From the NCBI GenBank assembly GCA_027349605.1, contig DAIEMM010000431.1, forward strand, positions 1 through 6,110: DNA of 6,110 nt, given 5' to 3'. The notes under the pieces are model-generated. The model did not search any database. It was given only the letters and a program-made list of their open reading frames with translations, and was not told the origin of the DNA. Positions 1-5,874 of the stretch are shown here, piece after piece; the stretch's first letter is position 1, and each line of letters opens with the position of its first letter. Origin of the DNA: Anaeromyxobacteraceae bacterium (GTDB lineage: Bacteria; Myxococcota; Myxococcia; Myxococcales; Anaeromyxobacteraceae). The translations under genes and the position numbers were made by a program.

Positions 1-1167
1 GACGAGAGCTACGCCGGCGCCCGCAGCTTCTACCGGCTCGAGGCGGTGGTCCGCGACCTCACCGGCTACGCCCACTTCGTCCCCACCCACCAGGGAAGGG
101 CGGCGGAACGGATCCTCTTCGGGACGGTGTGCAAGCCGGGACACGTCGTCCCCAGCAACTGCCACTTCGACACCACCCGGGCGCTCCTCGAGTGGAACGG
201 GGCCGAGCCCCGCGACCTGGTCGTCCGGGAGGGTCTCGAGCCGGCCACCGTCCACCCCTTCAAGGGGAACGTCGACCTCGACCGGGTCGAGGACCTCCTC
301 GCGCGCGAGGGGGACCGGGTCCCCTTCGGCATGATCACCGTGACCAACAACACCGGGGGCGGCCAGCCGGTGTCGATGGAGAACCTGCGCGCCTACTCCG
401 GGCTGCTGCACCGCCACGGGAAGCCCCTCCTCCTCGACGCCTGCCGCTTCGCCGAGAACGCCATGTTCGTGAAGCTGCGCGAGCCGGCGTACGCCGACGT
501 TCCGGTGAAGCGCATCGCCCAGGAGATGTTCGCGCTGGCCGACGGCTGCACCATGAGCGCCAAGAAGGACGGCATGGTGAACATCGGCGGCTTCCTGGCG
601 CTGCGGAGCGACGAGTGGCTGGAGAGCGTGCGCAGCATGCTCATCCTCACCGAGGGGTTTCCCACCTACGGAGGCCTGGCCGGGCGCGACCTCGAGGCCA
701 TGGCGGTCGGGCTCGAGGAGGTGGTCGACGAGCAGTACCTGCGCTACCGGCTGCGCACCGCCGAGTACCTGGGGGAGAAGCTCGACGAGGCCGGCGTGGG
801 CTTCGTCCGCCCCACCGGCGGCCACGCGGTCTACATCGACGCACGGACCGTGCTCCCCGGCATGCCGGTGGCGCTCTATCCGGCCTGGGCGCTCGCCAAC
901 GCGCTCTACCTGGAGGGCGGGATCCGTGGGGTGGAGGTGGGCTCGGTGATGTTCGGGAAGCGGCGCGACGACGGGGAGGAGACCTTCCACGCCATGGAGC
1001 TCGTGCGGCTCGCCTTCCCGCGACGGATGTACACGCAAAGTCACTTCGACTACGCTGCCGAGGTGATCGCCGACGTGAAGCGAAAGGCCAGCGAGGTGCG
1101 AGGCGTGCGCATCGTCAAGCAGTCGAGGGTCCTTCGCCACTTCACCTGCGAGTGCGCATGGGCCTGA
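1..1167 (+). CDS. tnaA: Tryptophanase (L-tryptophan indole-lyase), 5' end outside the window
   Basis: PLP-dependent beta-eliminating lyase of the tryptophanase/tyrosine phenol-lyase family, cytoplasmic. It converts L-tryptophan to indole, pyruvate and ammonium. The frame is open from base 1 and 388 residues are visible. The first visible residues, DESYAG, align with E. coli TnaA from about residue 71, so roughly 70 residues are missing. Seen: PTHQGR after DESYAG, SAKKDG with the PLP lysine at visible residue 189 (second Lys), GGQPVSM, EGFPTYGGLAGRD, and a C-terminal RLAFPRR...LRHFT. Visible Glu2 and Tyr4 match the family's K+-binding Glu and catalytic Tyr (E. coli Glu72, Tyr74). Three positions that separate the two enzymes favour tryptophanase: Asp57 in HFDTT (Thr in tyrosine phenol-lyase), Val313 in GVEVGS (Arg there, Ile in TnaA) and His380 in LRHFT (Phe there). 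The MVNIGGFLA stretch resembles tyrosine phenol-lyase more. The end overlaps the next gene by 10 nt. Confidence 0.93.
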   Translation, partial: DESYAGARSFYRLEAVVRDLTGYAHFVPTHQGRAAERILFGTVCKPGHVVPSNCHFDTTRALLEWNGAEPRDLVVREGLEPATVHPFKGNVDLDRVEDLLAREGDRVPFGMITVTNNTGGGQPVSMENLRAYSGLLHRHGKPLLLDACRFAENAMFVKLREPAYADVPVKRIAQEMFALADGCTMSAKKDGMVNIGGFLALRSDEWLESVRSMLILTEGFPTYGGLAGRDLEAMAVGLEEVVDEQYLRYRLRTAEYLGEKLDEAGVGFVRPTGGHAVYIDARTVLPGMPVALYPAWALANALYLEGGIRGVEVGSVMFGKRRDDGEETFHAMELVRLAFPRRMYTQSHFDYAAEVIADVKRKASEVRGVRIVKQSRVLRHFTCECAWA

Positions 1168-1928
1168 GCATCGCCGACGGGGTGGCCTTCTGGGACCACG
1201 CGCCCGAGGGCGCGCGCGGGCCGCCCCTGCTCCTCGTCCACGGGGCCGGAGGGACCCACCTGCACTGGCCCGAGGCCCTCCGGGGCCTGCCCGGGCGCCG
1301 GGTGCTCGCGGTGGACCTGCCCGGGCACGGGCAGGCGCCGCCCCCCGGGGAACGGACCATCGCCGGCTACGTCCGCGCGCTCCTCGGCCTGCTCGACGCG
1401 CTCGACATCCCCCGCGCCGTGGTGGCGGGCCATTCCATGGGAGGCGCCATCGCGCTCTCCCTGTCCCTGGAGGCGCCCGATCGGGTGGCCGGGCTGTTCC
1501 TCGTCGGCACCGGCGCCAGGCTCCGGGTCTCCCCCGCCATCCTCGAGGCCTCCGGCGATCCGGCCCGGTCGGCCGAGGTGGCGGAGACCATGGCCTCCTC
1601 CTCCTTCGGGCCGGCCGCCTCCCCGGACCTGCGCGTGGCCCACGCCCGGGGCGTGGCCGCCCAGCCGGCCGGCATCCTCCACGGGGATTTTACCGCCTGT
1701 GACGCGTTCGACGCCATGCAACGGCTCGATCGCGTCCGGGCGCCGGCCTTCGTGGTGGTCGGATCCGAGGATCGCTTCACCCCCCCCAGGTACTCGGCCT
1801 TCCTGCGCGAGCGGCTCCCCGGGGAGGGGATGCTCGTGGTCCCCGGCGCCGGGCACATGGTGGCCTCCGAGGCGCCCGTCGAGGTGACCGGAGCGGCGGT
1901 GGCGTTCCTGGAGGGCCTCGCCCCGTGA
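1158..1928 (+). CDS. Alpha/beta-fold hydrolase
   Basis: A 256-residue single-domain alpha/beta-hydrolase, a normal length for the family, with no signal peptide and so probably cytoplasmic. Seen in order: LLLVHGAGG (residues 24-32, oxyanion-hole HG), the VDLPGHG strand-turn (52-58), the nucleophile elbow GHSMGG with Ser93, GSEDRFTPP with the acid Asp205, and GAGHM with the base His233. The triad is complete and correctly spaced. ATG 1158 is chosen because it gives a normal N-terminus just before the first beta-strand. It overlaps the end of tnaA by 10 nt, with only a weak ribosome-binding site inside tnaA, so translation is probably coupled. The closest general resemblance is to the esterase, C-C hydrolase and proline-iminopeptidase-like members. 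The substrate cannot be read from the sequence, and a role in indole or tryptophan metabolism rests only on position. Confidence 0.9.
   Translation: MGLSIADGVAFWDHAPEGARGPPLLLVHGAGGTHLHWPEALRGLPGRRVLAVDLPGHGQAPPPGERTIAGYVRALLGLLDALDIPRAVVAGHSMGGAIALSLSLEAPDRVAGLFLVGTGARLRVSPAILEASGDPARSAEVAETMASSSFGPAASPDLRVAHARGVAAQPAGILHGDFTACDAFDAMQRLDRVRAPAFVVVGSEDRFTPPRYSAFLRERLPGEGMLVVPGAGHMVASEAPVEVTGAAVAFLEGLAP
1910..1914 (+). promoter_or_regulatory. Ribosome-binding site GGAGG for the receiver gene
   Basis: A consensus GGAGG inside the end of the hydrolase gene, 10 nt before GTG 1925. It supports the GTG start and independent ribosome loading at this overlapping junction. Confidence 0.55.
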
Positions 1929-2368
1929 GCCAGGAGGATCACGCCGGCTGGATCCTCGGCCGGATCGCCGCACCGTCCCAGGACCGTGCCGTCCCGGCCT
2001 CCTCGGTGGAAGTGTTGCTCGTCGACGCGGACGCCGGCCTCCGCACCAAGATGGCCGGGCTGCTCCGCCGGAACTCGCACACCGTGGTCGAGGTGGAGTC
2101 CGCCGCAGCCGCGGCCGAGGCGGTGCGGTGCGGGTGCACGCCCCGGCTCCTGGTCCTCGACCTGGAAGTCGCCTCCCGGACCGAGCGGAGCGCCCTGGCG
2201 GCCCTCCCGCAGGAGCCGTCCTGCGCCGGCGCGCCGGTCCTCGTGCTCTCCCGGGTCGGGAACGAGGAGCTCCCCGGGCTGCGTCCGGCGGTCAGCCTCC
2301 TCAAGCCCGTGGACGCCGCCGAACTGGTGGAGGCGGTCCGGCGTTTGTGCGGTACGCTCGGAGGGTGA
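1925..2368 (+). CDS. Stand-alone atypical response-regulator receiver domain protein
   Basis: A 147-residue protein made almost entirely of one CheY-like receiver domain (about residues 28-142) after a roughly 27-residue N-terminal tail. There is no output domain. Seen: VEVLLVDAD (beta1; Asp34 and Asp36, with Ala35 where the second acidic residue usually sits), LLVLDLE with a candidate phospho-acceptor Asp79, VLVLS with Ser109 at the conserved Thr/Ser position, and LLKPVDAAEL with the conserved Lys127-Pro128. The loop after Asp79 lacks the usual MPxxDG, so phosphorylation is plausible but not assured. The GTG start overlaps the hydrolase stop by 4 nt (GTGA) and has GGAGG at 1910-1914, 10 nt upstream. 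No histidine kinase is in the window. It could act as a phospho-relay or a protein-interaction module. An alanine-rich run lies near residues 60-66. Confidence 0.72.
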   Translation: MSQEDHAGWILGRIAAPSQDRAVPASSVEVLLVDADAGLRTKMAGLLRRNSHTVVEVESAAAAAEAVRCGCTPRLLVLDLEVASRTERSALAALPQEPSCAGAPVLVLSRVGNEELPGLRPAVSLLKPVDAAELVEAVRRLCGTLGG

Positions 2369-3048
2369 GCCAGAAGGCCAGCCGGGCGGGCGCCAGGACG
2401 ACCGCGTTCGCCGTCACCCTGCTGCTCGCCGCCGGGGCCCTTCCCGCCGCCGCGGAGGAGCCCGTCCCGCCGGATCTCGGCTTCACGGTGGGGGCGAGGG
2501 TGTCGGCGGCCTTCCCCATGGGAAGCGTGCTCTCCGACCCGGACAACGGTCCCCTCCTCATCGACGAGCTGGTGGCCATCTCCATCCCCATCCAGGTGGA
2601 TTTCGGGCTCACCCTGCACCGGCGCTGGTTCGTGGGCGCCTACGTGCAGTACGCCTGGGACTTCCTGCAGATCGACCAGTGCAAGGTGGGGCAGTCCTGC
2701 TCGGTTTCCGGGCTCAGGCTGGGACTCCAGGCCACCTATGCGTTCCGCGACCACGGAGGCCCCTGGGCGGGCCTGGGCACGGGCTGGGAGTGGATGTTCA
2801 CCTCCTACGCGAGCGCGGACTTCACGACCCGGCTCGACGTGGCCGGCTGGGAATACGCGATCTTCCAGGGCGGCTGGGACGTCGAGGTCTCCCCCGGCTG
2901 GAGGGTGGGTCCGTGGGTCTCCGGGTCGGTGGGCGAGTTCAGCAGGGCCAGCCTGGGCGTGGACGGCAGGACCAGCGAGACCGCCATCCCCAACCGGGCC
3001 GTCCACGGCTGGTTGCAACTGGGCGTGAAGGGCAGCTTCTCCCTCTGA
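2365..3048 (+). CDS. Secreted, probable outer-membrane beta-barrel protein of unknown function
   Basis: A 227-residue protein I do not recognise by name. It has a clear Sec signal peptide: basic n-region (residues 1-11), hydrophobic core AFAVTLLLAAGAL and a likely signal peptidase I site after PAAA (residue 30). The mature part has alternating hydrophobic/polar strands rich in Gly, Trp and Tyr (GFTVGARVSAAF, WFVGAYVQYAW, LRLGLQATYAF, GPWAGLGTGWEW, VGPWVSGSVGEF, HGWLQLGVKGSFSL), typical of a small 8- to 10-strand barrel such as the OmpA/OmpW-like or 'outer membrane beta-barrel' families. It ends in Leu rather than the usual Phe/Trp. Cys106 and Cys112 could close a small disulfide loop. The start is uncertain. 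GTG 2365 gives a 4-nt overlap, but its GGAGG directly abuts the codon. In-frame GTG 2347 would add six residues and has GGAGG at 2329-2333, 13 nt upstream. Confidence 0.7.
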   Translation: MSQKASRAGARTTAFAVTLLLAAGALPAAAEEPVPPDLGFTVGARVSAAFPMGSVLSDPDNGPLLIDELVAISIPIQVDFGLTLHRRWFVGAYVQYAWDFLQIDQCKVGQSCSVSGLRLGLQATYAFRDHGGPWAGLGTGWEWMFTSYASADFTTRLDVAGWEYAIFQGGWDVEVSPGWRVGPWVSGSVGEFSRASLGVDGRTSETAIPNRAVHGWLQLGVKGSFSL

Positions 3049-3287
3049 TGGCGGCGCCCAGCGGGCCGGATCCGGGGGCCGCGCCCAGCCTGGCCGCAAC
3101 GGCTCGTCGGGGCTACTTTGGGTGCAGGGGCCGGCATGGCGACTGCACGCCACTCGACCGCGGGCGGCGGATCGGTTAACCCTGTCGGCCGCCCACCCCG
3201 GAGCTCGCTCCCCTGAACGACCCGCAACCCACCCCGCAGCCCCGCCCCGACCCCTCCCGGGGAAGCGCTCCAGCCGGGCGGACGGCC
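3049..3287. other. Intergenic gap before kup
   Basis: The only sizeable non-coding stretch in the window. It holds a palindrome CCGGATCCGG (3066-3075), a two-part hairpin (3122-3148), the palindrome GGTTAACC (3174-3181) and, from 3180 on, sequence open in the kup frame. The base-poor spot TACTTT (3114-3119) with TGGCCG 17 nt upstream is a very weak sigma70-like match (3 of 6 in each box). I see no T-tract terminator for the upstream genes. A kup promoter probably lies here but cannot be placed. Confidence 0.5.
3122..3148 (+). promoter_or_regulatory. Two-part hairpin upstream of kup
   Basis: GTGCAG (3122-3127) pairs perfectly with CTGCAC (3143-3148). Inside it, GCC (3130-3132) pairs with GGC (3138-3140) around the five-base loop GGCAT, separated from the outer stem by a symmetrical 2x2 internal loop (GG/GA). 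No U-run follows, so it is not an intrinsic terminator. It could be a 5'-leader structure or, read as DNA, an operator. In GC-rich sequence a stem like this can arise by chance. Confidence 0.3.
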
Positions 3288-5186
3288 GTGGTCCACGGCC
3301 AGGCGTCGAAGAGCCGCGCCGCCGTGGCGGCCCTCGCGCTCGGCGCGCTCGGCGTGGTCTACGGCGACATCGGGACGAGCCCGCTCTACGCCTTCAAGGA
3401 GAGCTTCGGCGGGAAGCACGGGATGGCGCCCACCCCGGAGAACGTCCTCGGGGTCCTCTCGCTCGTGGTCTGGGCGATGACCTTCGTGGTCACGTTCAAG
3501 TACCTCACCTTCGTGATGCGGGCCGACAACCGCGGGGAGGGGGGAATCCTCGCGCTCATGGCGCTCGTGGGCCAGACCGAGACCACCCGCCACGGCCGGC
3601 GCACCCTGCTCGTGCTCGGCCTCTTCGGAGCGGCGCTCCTCTACGGAGACGGGGTGATCACCCCTGCCATCAGCGTGCTCGGCGCCGTGGAGGGCCTCAC
3701 CGTGGCGGCACCGGGCCTCCACTGGGTGGTGGTTCCGGCCACGGTCCTCATCCTGGTCCTCCTCTTCGCCTTCCAGAAGCGAGGCACGGCAACGGTGGGA
3801 GCGGTGTTCGGCCCGGTCATGCTGCTCTGGTTCGCCTGCATCGCCGTCATCGGCGTGTGGAACATCTGGCAGGATCCGTCGATCCTCCGGGCCTTCTCCC
3901 CCCACTACGCCATCGGCTTCTTCGTCCGCAACGGGCCTTCCGGCGTCTTCGTGCTGGGAGGCGTGGTGCTCGTCCTCACCGGCGCCGAGGCCCTCTACGC
4001 CGACATGGGGCACTTCGGCCGCCATCCCATCCGTCTCGCCTGGTTCGGAGTGGCCATGCCGGCCCTGCTCCTCAACTACATGGGGCAGGGCTCCCTCCTC
4101 CTGCGCGACCCGACCGCGATGTCGAATCCCTTCTACCGCTCCGTCCCCGGCTGGGCGCTCTGGCCCATGGTGGCGATCGGGACGGCGGCAGCCATCGTGG
4201 CGTCGCAGGCCCTCATCTCCGGCGCGTACTCGCTCACCAACCAGGCCATCCAGCTCGGGTACTCGCCCCGCCTCGCCGTGCGGCACACCTCGAGCACGGA
4301 GTTCGGCCAGATCTACATCCCGGCGGTGAACTGGGCGGTTGCCGCCGGCACGGTGGCGCTGGTGCTCGGGTTCGGGTCGGCGGACCGCCTGGCCGCCGCC
4401 TACGGCATCGCGGTCACCGGGACCATGACCATCACCACGCTCCTCTTCCATCGGGTGGCCCGGGACCGCTGGCGCTGGTCCCGGTGGGTGACGTGGCCCC
4501 TTTCCTTCTCCTTCCTGGTCGTGGACTTCGCCTTCCTCTCCGCCAACGCCTTCAAGATCGAGGAAGGCGGCTGGTTCCCGCTCGTCGCCGCCGCGGTGGT
4601 CTTCACCCTGCTCTCCACCTGGAAGAAGGGTCGCGGAGCGATGGCGCAGCAGATGGCTGGCGCCTCGCTGCCGCTCGACCTCTTCCTGCCGGATCTCGAG
4701 AAGCACCCGCCCTACAGGATCCCCGGAACGGCGGTCTTCATGACCTCCAACCCGGAGGGCACGCCCGGCGTGCTGCTCCACCACCTGAAGCACAACAAGG
4801 TGCTGCACGAGCGGGTGCTGCTCGTGTCGATCCTGACCGAGGAGGTCCCCTTCGTCCCGGTGGCGGAGCGCCTGACCGTGAAGAACCTGGGCAACGGCAT
4901 CCACCAGATCGTCGGCCGGTACGGCTTCATGGAGACGCCCAACGTCCCGGGATTGCTCGCCTCCTTGCCGCCGTTCGCCATCCCCGGGCCGCGCCTCGAG
5001 AACGCGGCCATGGAGACCACCTACTACCTGGGGCGCGAGACGCTCATCCCCGACGGGGCCACTCCCATGGCCCGCTGGCGCAAGCGGCTCTTCATCGTGC
5101 TGGCCCGCAACTCCAGCCCGGCCAGCGCCTACTTCGGCCTGCCTCCCAACCGGGTGGTGGAGATGGGCGCGCAGGTCCAGTTCTAG
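3288..5186 (+). CDS. kup: Kup-family low-affinity potassium uptake protein
   Basis: An inner-membrane K+ transporter of the KUP/HAK/KT family, probably a K+/H+ symporter. The 632 residues are close to E. coli Kup (622), with strong similarity along the whole length. Seen: the signature VVYGDIGTSPLY (residues 23-34, Asp27), KYLTFVMRADNRGEGG (71-86), YGDGVITPAISVLGAVEGL (119-137, Glu135), TGAEALYADMGHFG (Glu234), the SGAYSLTNQAIQLGY segment, and AAAYGIAVTGTMTITT. About 12 hydrophobic segments fill residues 11-440. A soluble C-terminal domain of about 185 residues follows, with PGTAVFMTSNPEGTP, LKHNKVLHERV and a terminal PPNRVVEMGAQVQF. GTG 3288 is the only ATG/GTG/TTG between the in-frame stop at 3177-3179 and the first membrane segment, but it has no ribosome-binding site. 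A CTG start at 3213 is an alternative. It ends with tandem stops, TAG TAG. Confidence 0.95.
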   Translation: MVHGQASKSRAAVAALALGALGVVYGDIGTSPLYAFKESFGGKHGMAPTPENVLGVLSLVVWAMTFVVTFKYLTFVMRADNRGEGGILALMALVGQTETTRHGRRTLLVLGLFGAALLYGDGVITPAISVLGAVEGLTVAAPGLHWVVVPATVLILVLLFAFQKRGTATVGAVFGPVMLLWFACIAVIGVWNIWQDPSILRAFSPHYAIGFFVRNGPSGVFVLGGVVLVLTGAEALYADMGHFGRHPIRLAWFGVAMPALLLNYMGQGSLLLRDPTAMSNPFYRSVPGWALWPMVAIGTAAAIVASQALISGAYSLTNQAIQLGYSPRLAVRHTSSTEFGQIYIPAVNWAVAAGTVALVLGFGSADRLAAAYGIAVTGTMTITTLLFHRVARDRWRWSRWVTWPLSFSFLVVDFAFLSANAFKIEEGGWFPLVAAAVVFTLLSTWKKGRGAMAQQMAGASLPLDLFLPDLEKHPPYRIPGTAVFMTSNPEGTPGVLLHHLKHNKVLHERVLLVSILTEEVPFVPVAERLTVKNLGNGIHQIVGRYGFMETPNVPGLLASLPPFAIPGPRLENAAMETTYYLGRETLIPDGATPMARWRKRLFIVLARNSSPASAYFGLPPNRVVEMGAQVQF

Positions 5187-5192
5187 TAGAAT
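5187..5192 (+). promoter_or_regulatory. Possible -10 element (TAGAAT) for the tetR gene
   Basis: TAGAAT in the 13-nt kup-tetR spacer is one of the few AT-rich hexamers in the window and differs from TATAAT at two positions. A start 7-8 nt downstream would fall on the TTG start codon, giving a leaderless mRNA. The matching -35 position (TGGGCG, 5164-5169) is poor, so cotranscription with kup is equally possible. Confidence 0.2.
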
Positions 5193-5209
5193 GTGAGTAT
5201 TGGCTCGCA
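5192..5209. promoter_or_regulatory. Candidate TetR-type operator palindrome over the tetR start
   Basis: TGTGAG (5192-5197), a six-base spacer TATTGG, then CTCGCA (5204-5209). The arms match as an inverted repeat at five of six positions. It spans the TTG start codon and abuts the TAGAAT hexamer. An 18-bp imperfect palindrome at the regulator's own start is typical for TetR autorepression, but only one copy is seen and chance is possible. Confidence 0.28.
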
Positions 5210-5874
5210 TCCGCACCGCTCCGCGAAAGACGCCCACCCAGGAGCGCTCCCGCGCCACCGTCGACGCCATCGTCGACGCCACCGCCCGGGTGCTGGTGCG
5301 GGACGGGTACGACGCGCTCTCCACCAACCGCGTGGCGCAGGAGGCAGGGGTGAGCGTGGGCTCGCTCTACCAGTACTTCCCCGGCAAGGAGGCGCTGGTC
5401 GCCGCGGTGATGGAGCAGTACGCCTCGCGGATGCAGGAGAACATCGCGGAGCGCATGAAGAACGCGCCGCCGGCGGCCACCGCGGAGGACGTGGCCACCG
5501 AGATGATCCGGGCCATGCTGGTGGCGCAGCAGGCCGAGCCGCGTCTGCACCGGGCGCTGGTGGAGCAGGTGCCGCGCATCGGGGCGCTGCGGCGTCTCCA
5601 CGAGCTCTTCATGAACTACGAGCGGCTGGTGGAGGCCTGGCTGGGGGAGAACGCCGACCGCATCGAGGTGAAGGACGCCAAGATGGCCGCCTTCGTCCTG
5701 GTCGCTGCGGTGGAAGGGCTCGTGAACAGGGCCACGCTCGACCGGCCCGAACTGGTCGCCTCGGGCCGGCTCGAGGAGCAGATCCTGCGGCTGGTGCTGG
5801 CCTACGTGGTCCCGTCCTACGTGGCGTCGGCGTCCGCCGAGGGGCGCTACGGCGGCCGGAAGCGACCGGGCTAG
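5200..5874 (+). CDS. TetR/AcrR-family transcriptional regulator
   Basis: A 224-residue one-component repressor of typical TetR length. Residues 11-73 form the N-terminal DNA-binding domain: PTQERSRATVDAIVDATARVLVRDG (helix 1), then the helix-turn-helix LSTNRVAQEAGVSVGSLYQYFPGKEALVAAV (about residues 40-70), with the characteristic GSLYQYFxxKEAL. The all-helical remainder would bind a ligand and dimerise; no ligand can be inferred. TTG 5200 is taken as the start because an in-frame TGA lies two codons upstream (5194-5196), the next in-frame GTG falls inside helix 1, and the resulting N-terminus is normal for the family. No ribosome-binding site is visible. It lies 13 nt after kup and may be cotranscribed with it or autoregulated through the palindrome over its start. 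The stop overlaps that of the convergent gene. Confidence 0.92.
   Translation: MARIRTAPRKTPTQERSRATVDAIVDATARVLVRDGYDALSTNRVAQEAGVSVGSLYQYFPGKEALVAAVMEQYASRMQENIAERMKNAPPAATAEDVATEMIRAMLVAQQAEPRLHRALVEQVPRIGALRRLHELFMNYERLVEAWLGENADRIEVKDAKMAAFVLVAAVEGLVNRATLDRPELVASGRLEEQILRLVLAYVVPSYVASASAEGRYGGRKRPG

Noticed and set aside
129..1157. Long upstream extension of the hydrolase frame inside tnaA
   Set aside because: The extension is Arg/Pro/Gly-rich and without domains. The recognisable protein starts at ATG 1158.
3066..3080. Palindrome CCGGATCCGG after the barrel gene as an intrinsic terminator
   Set aside because: Short, with no following T-tract, and expected by chance in DNA of this composition.
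3054..3089. Direct repeat GCGCCCAGC (3054-3062 and 3081-3089)
   Set aside because: Only nine G/C-rich bases, two copies and no further structure.
3048..3179. A 43-codon open frame starting at a TGATG junction after the barrel gene
   Set aside because: The stop-start overlap is tempting, but no ribosome-binding site is well placed, about one fifth of third positions are A or T (more than in the real genes here), and the product has no recognisable features.
3049..3287. c-di-AMP (ydaO-type) riboswitch upstream of kup
   Set aside because: I looked for the conserved blocks of that class and did not find them. Only a simple hairpin is present.
2805..5327. An 840-codon open frame on the minus strand across kup
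   Set aside because: Antisense shadow of kup in GC-rich DNA. The protein is low-complexity (His, Gly, Glu, Arg) with no domain, while the plus strand encodes a clear Kup.
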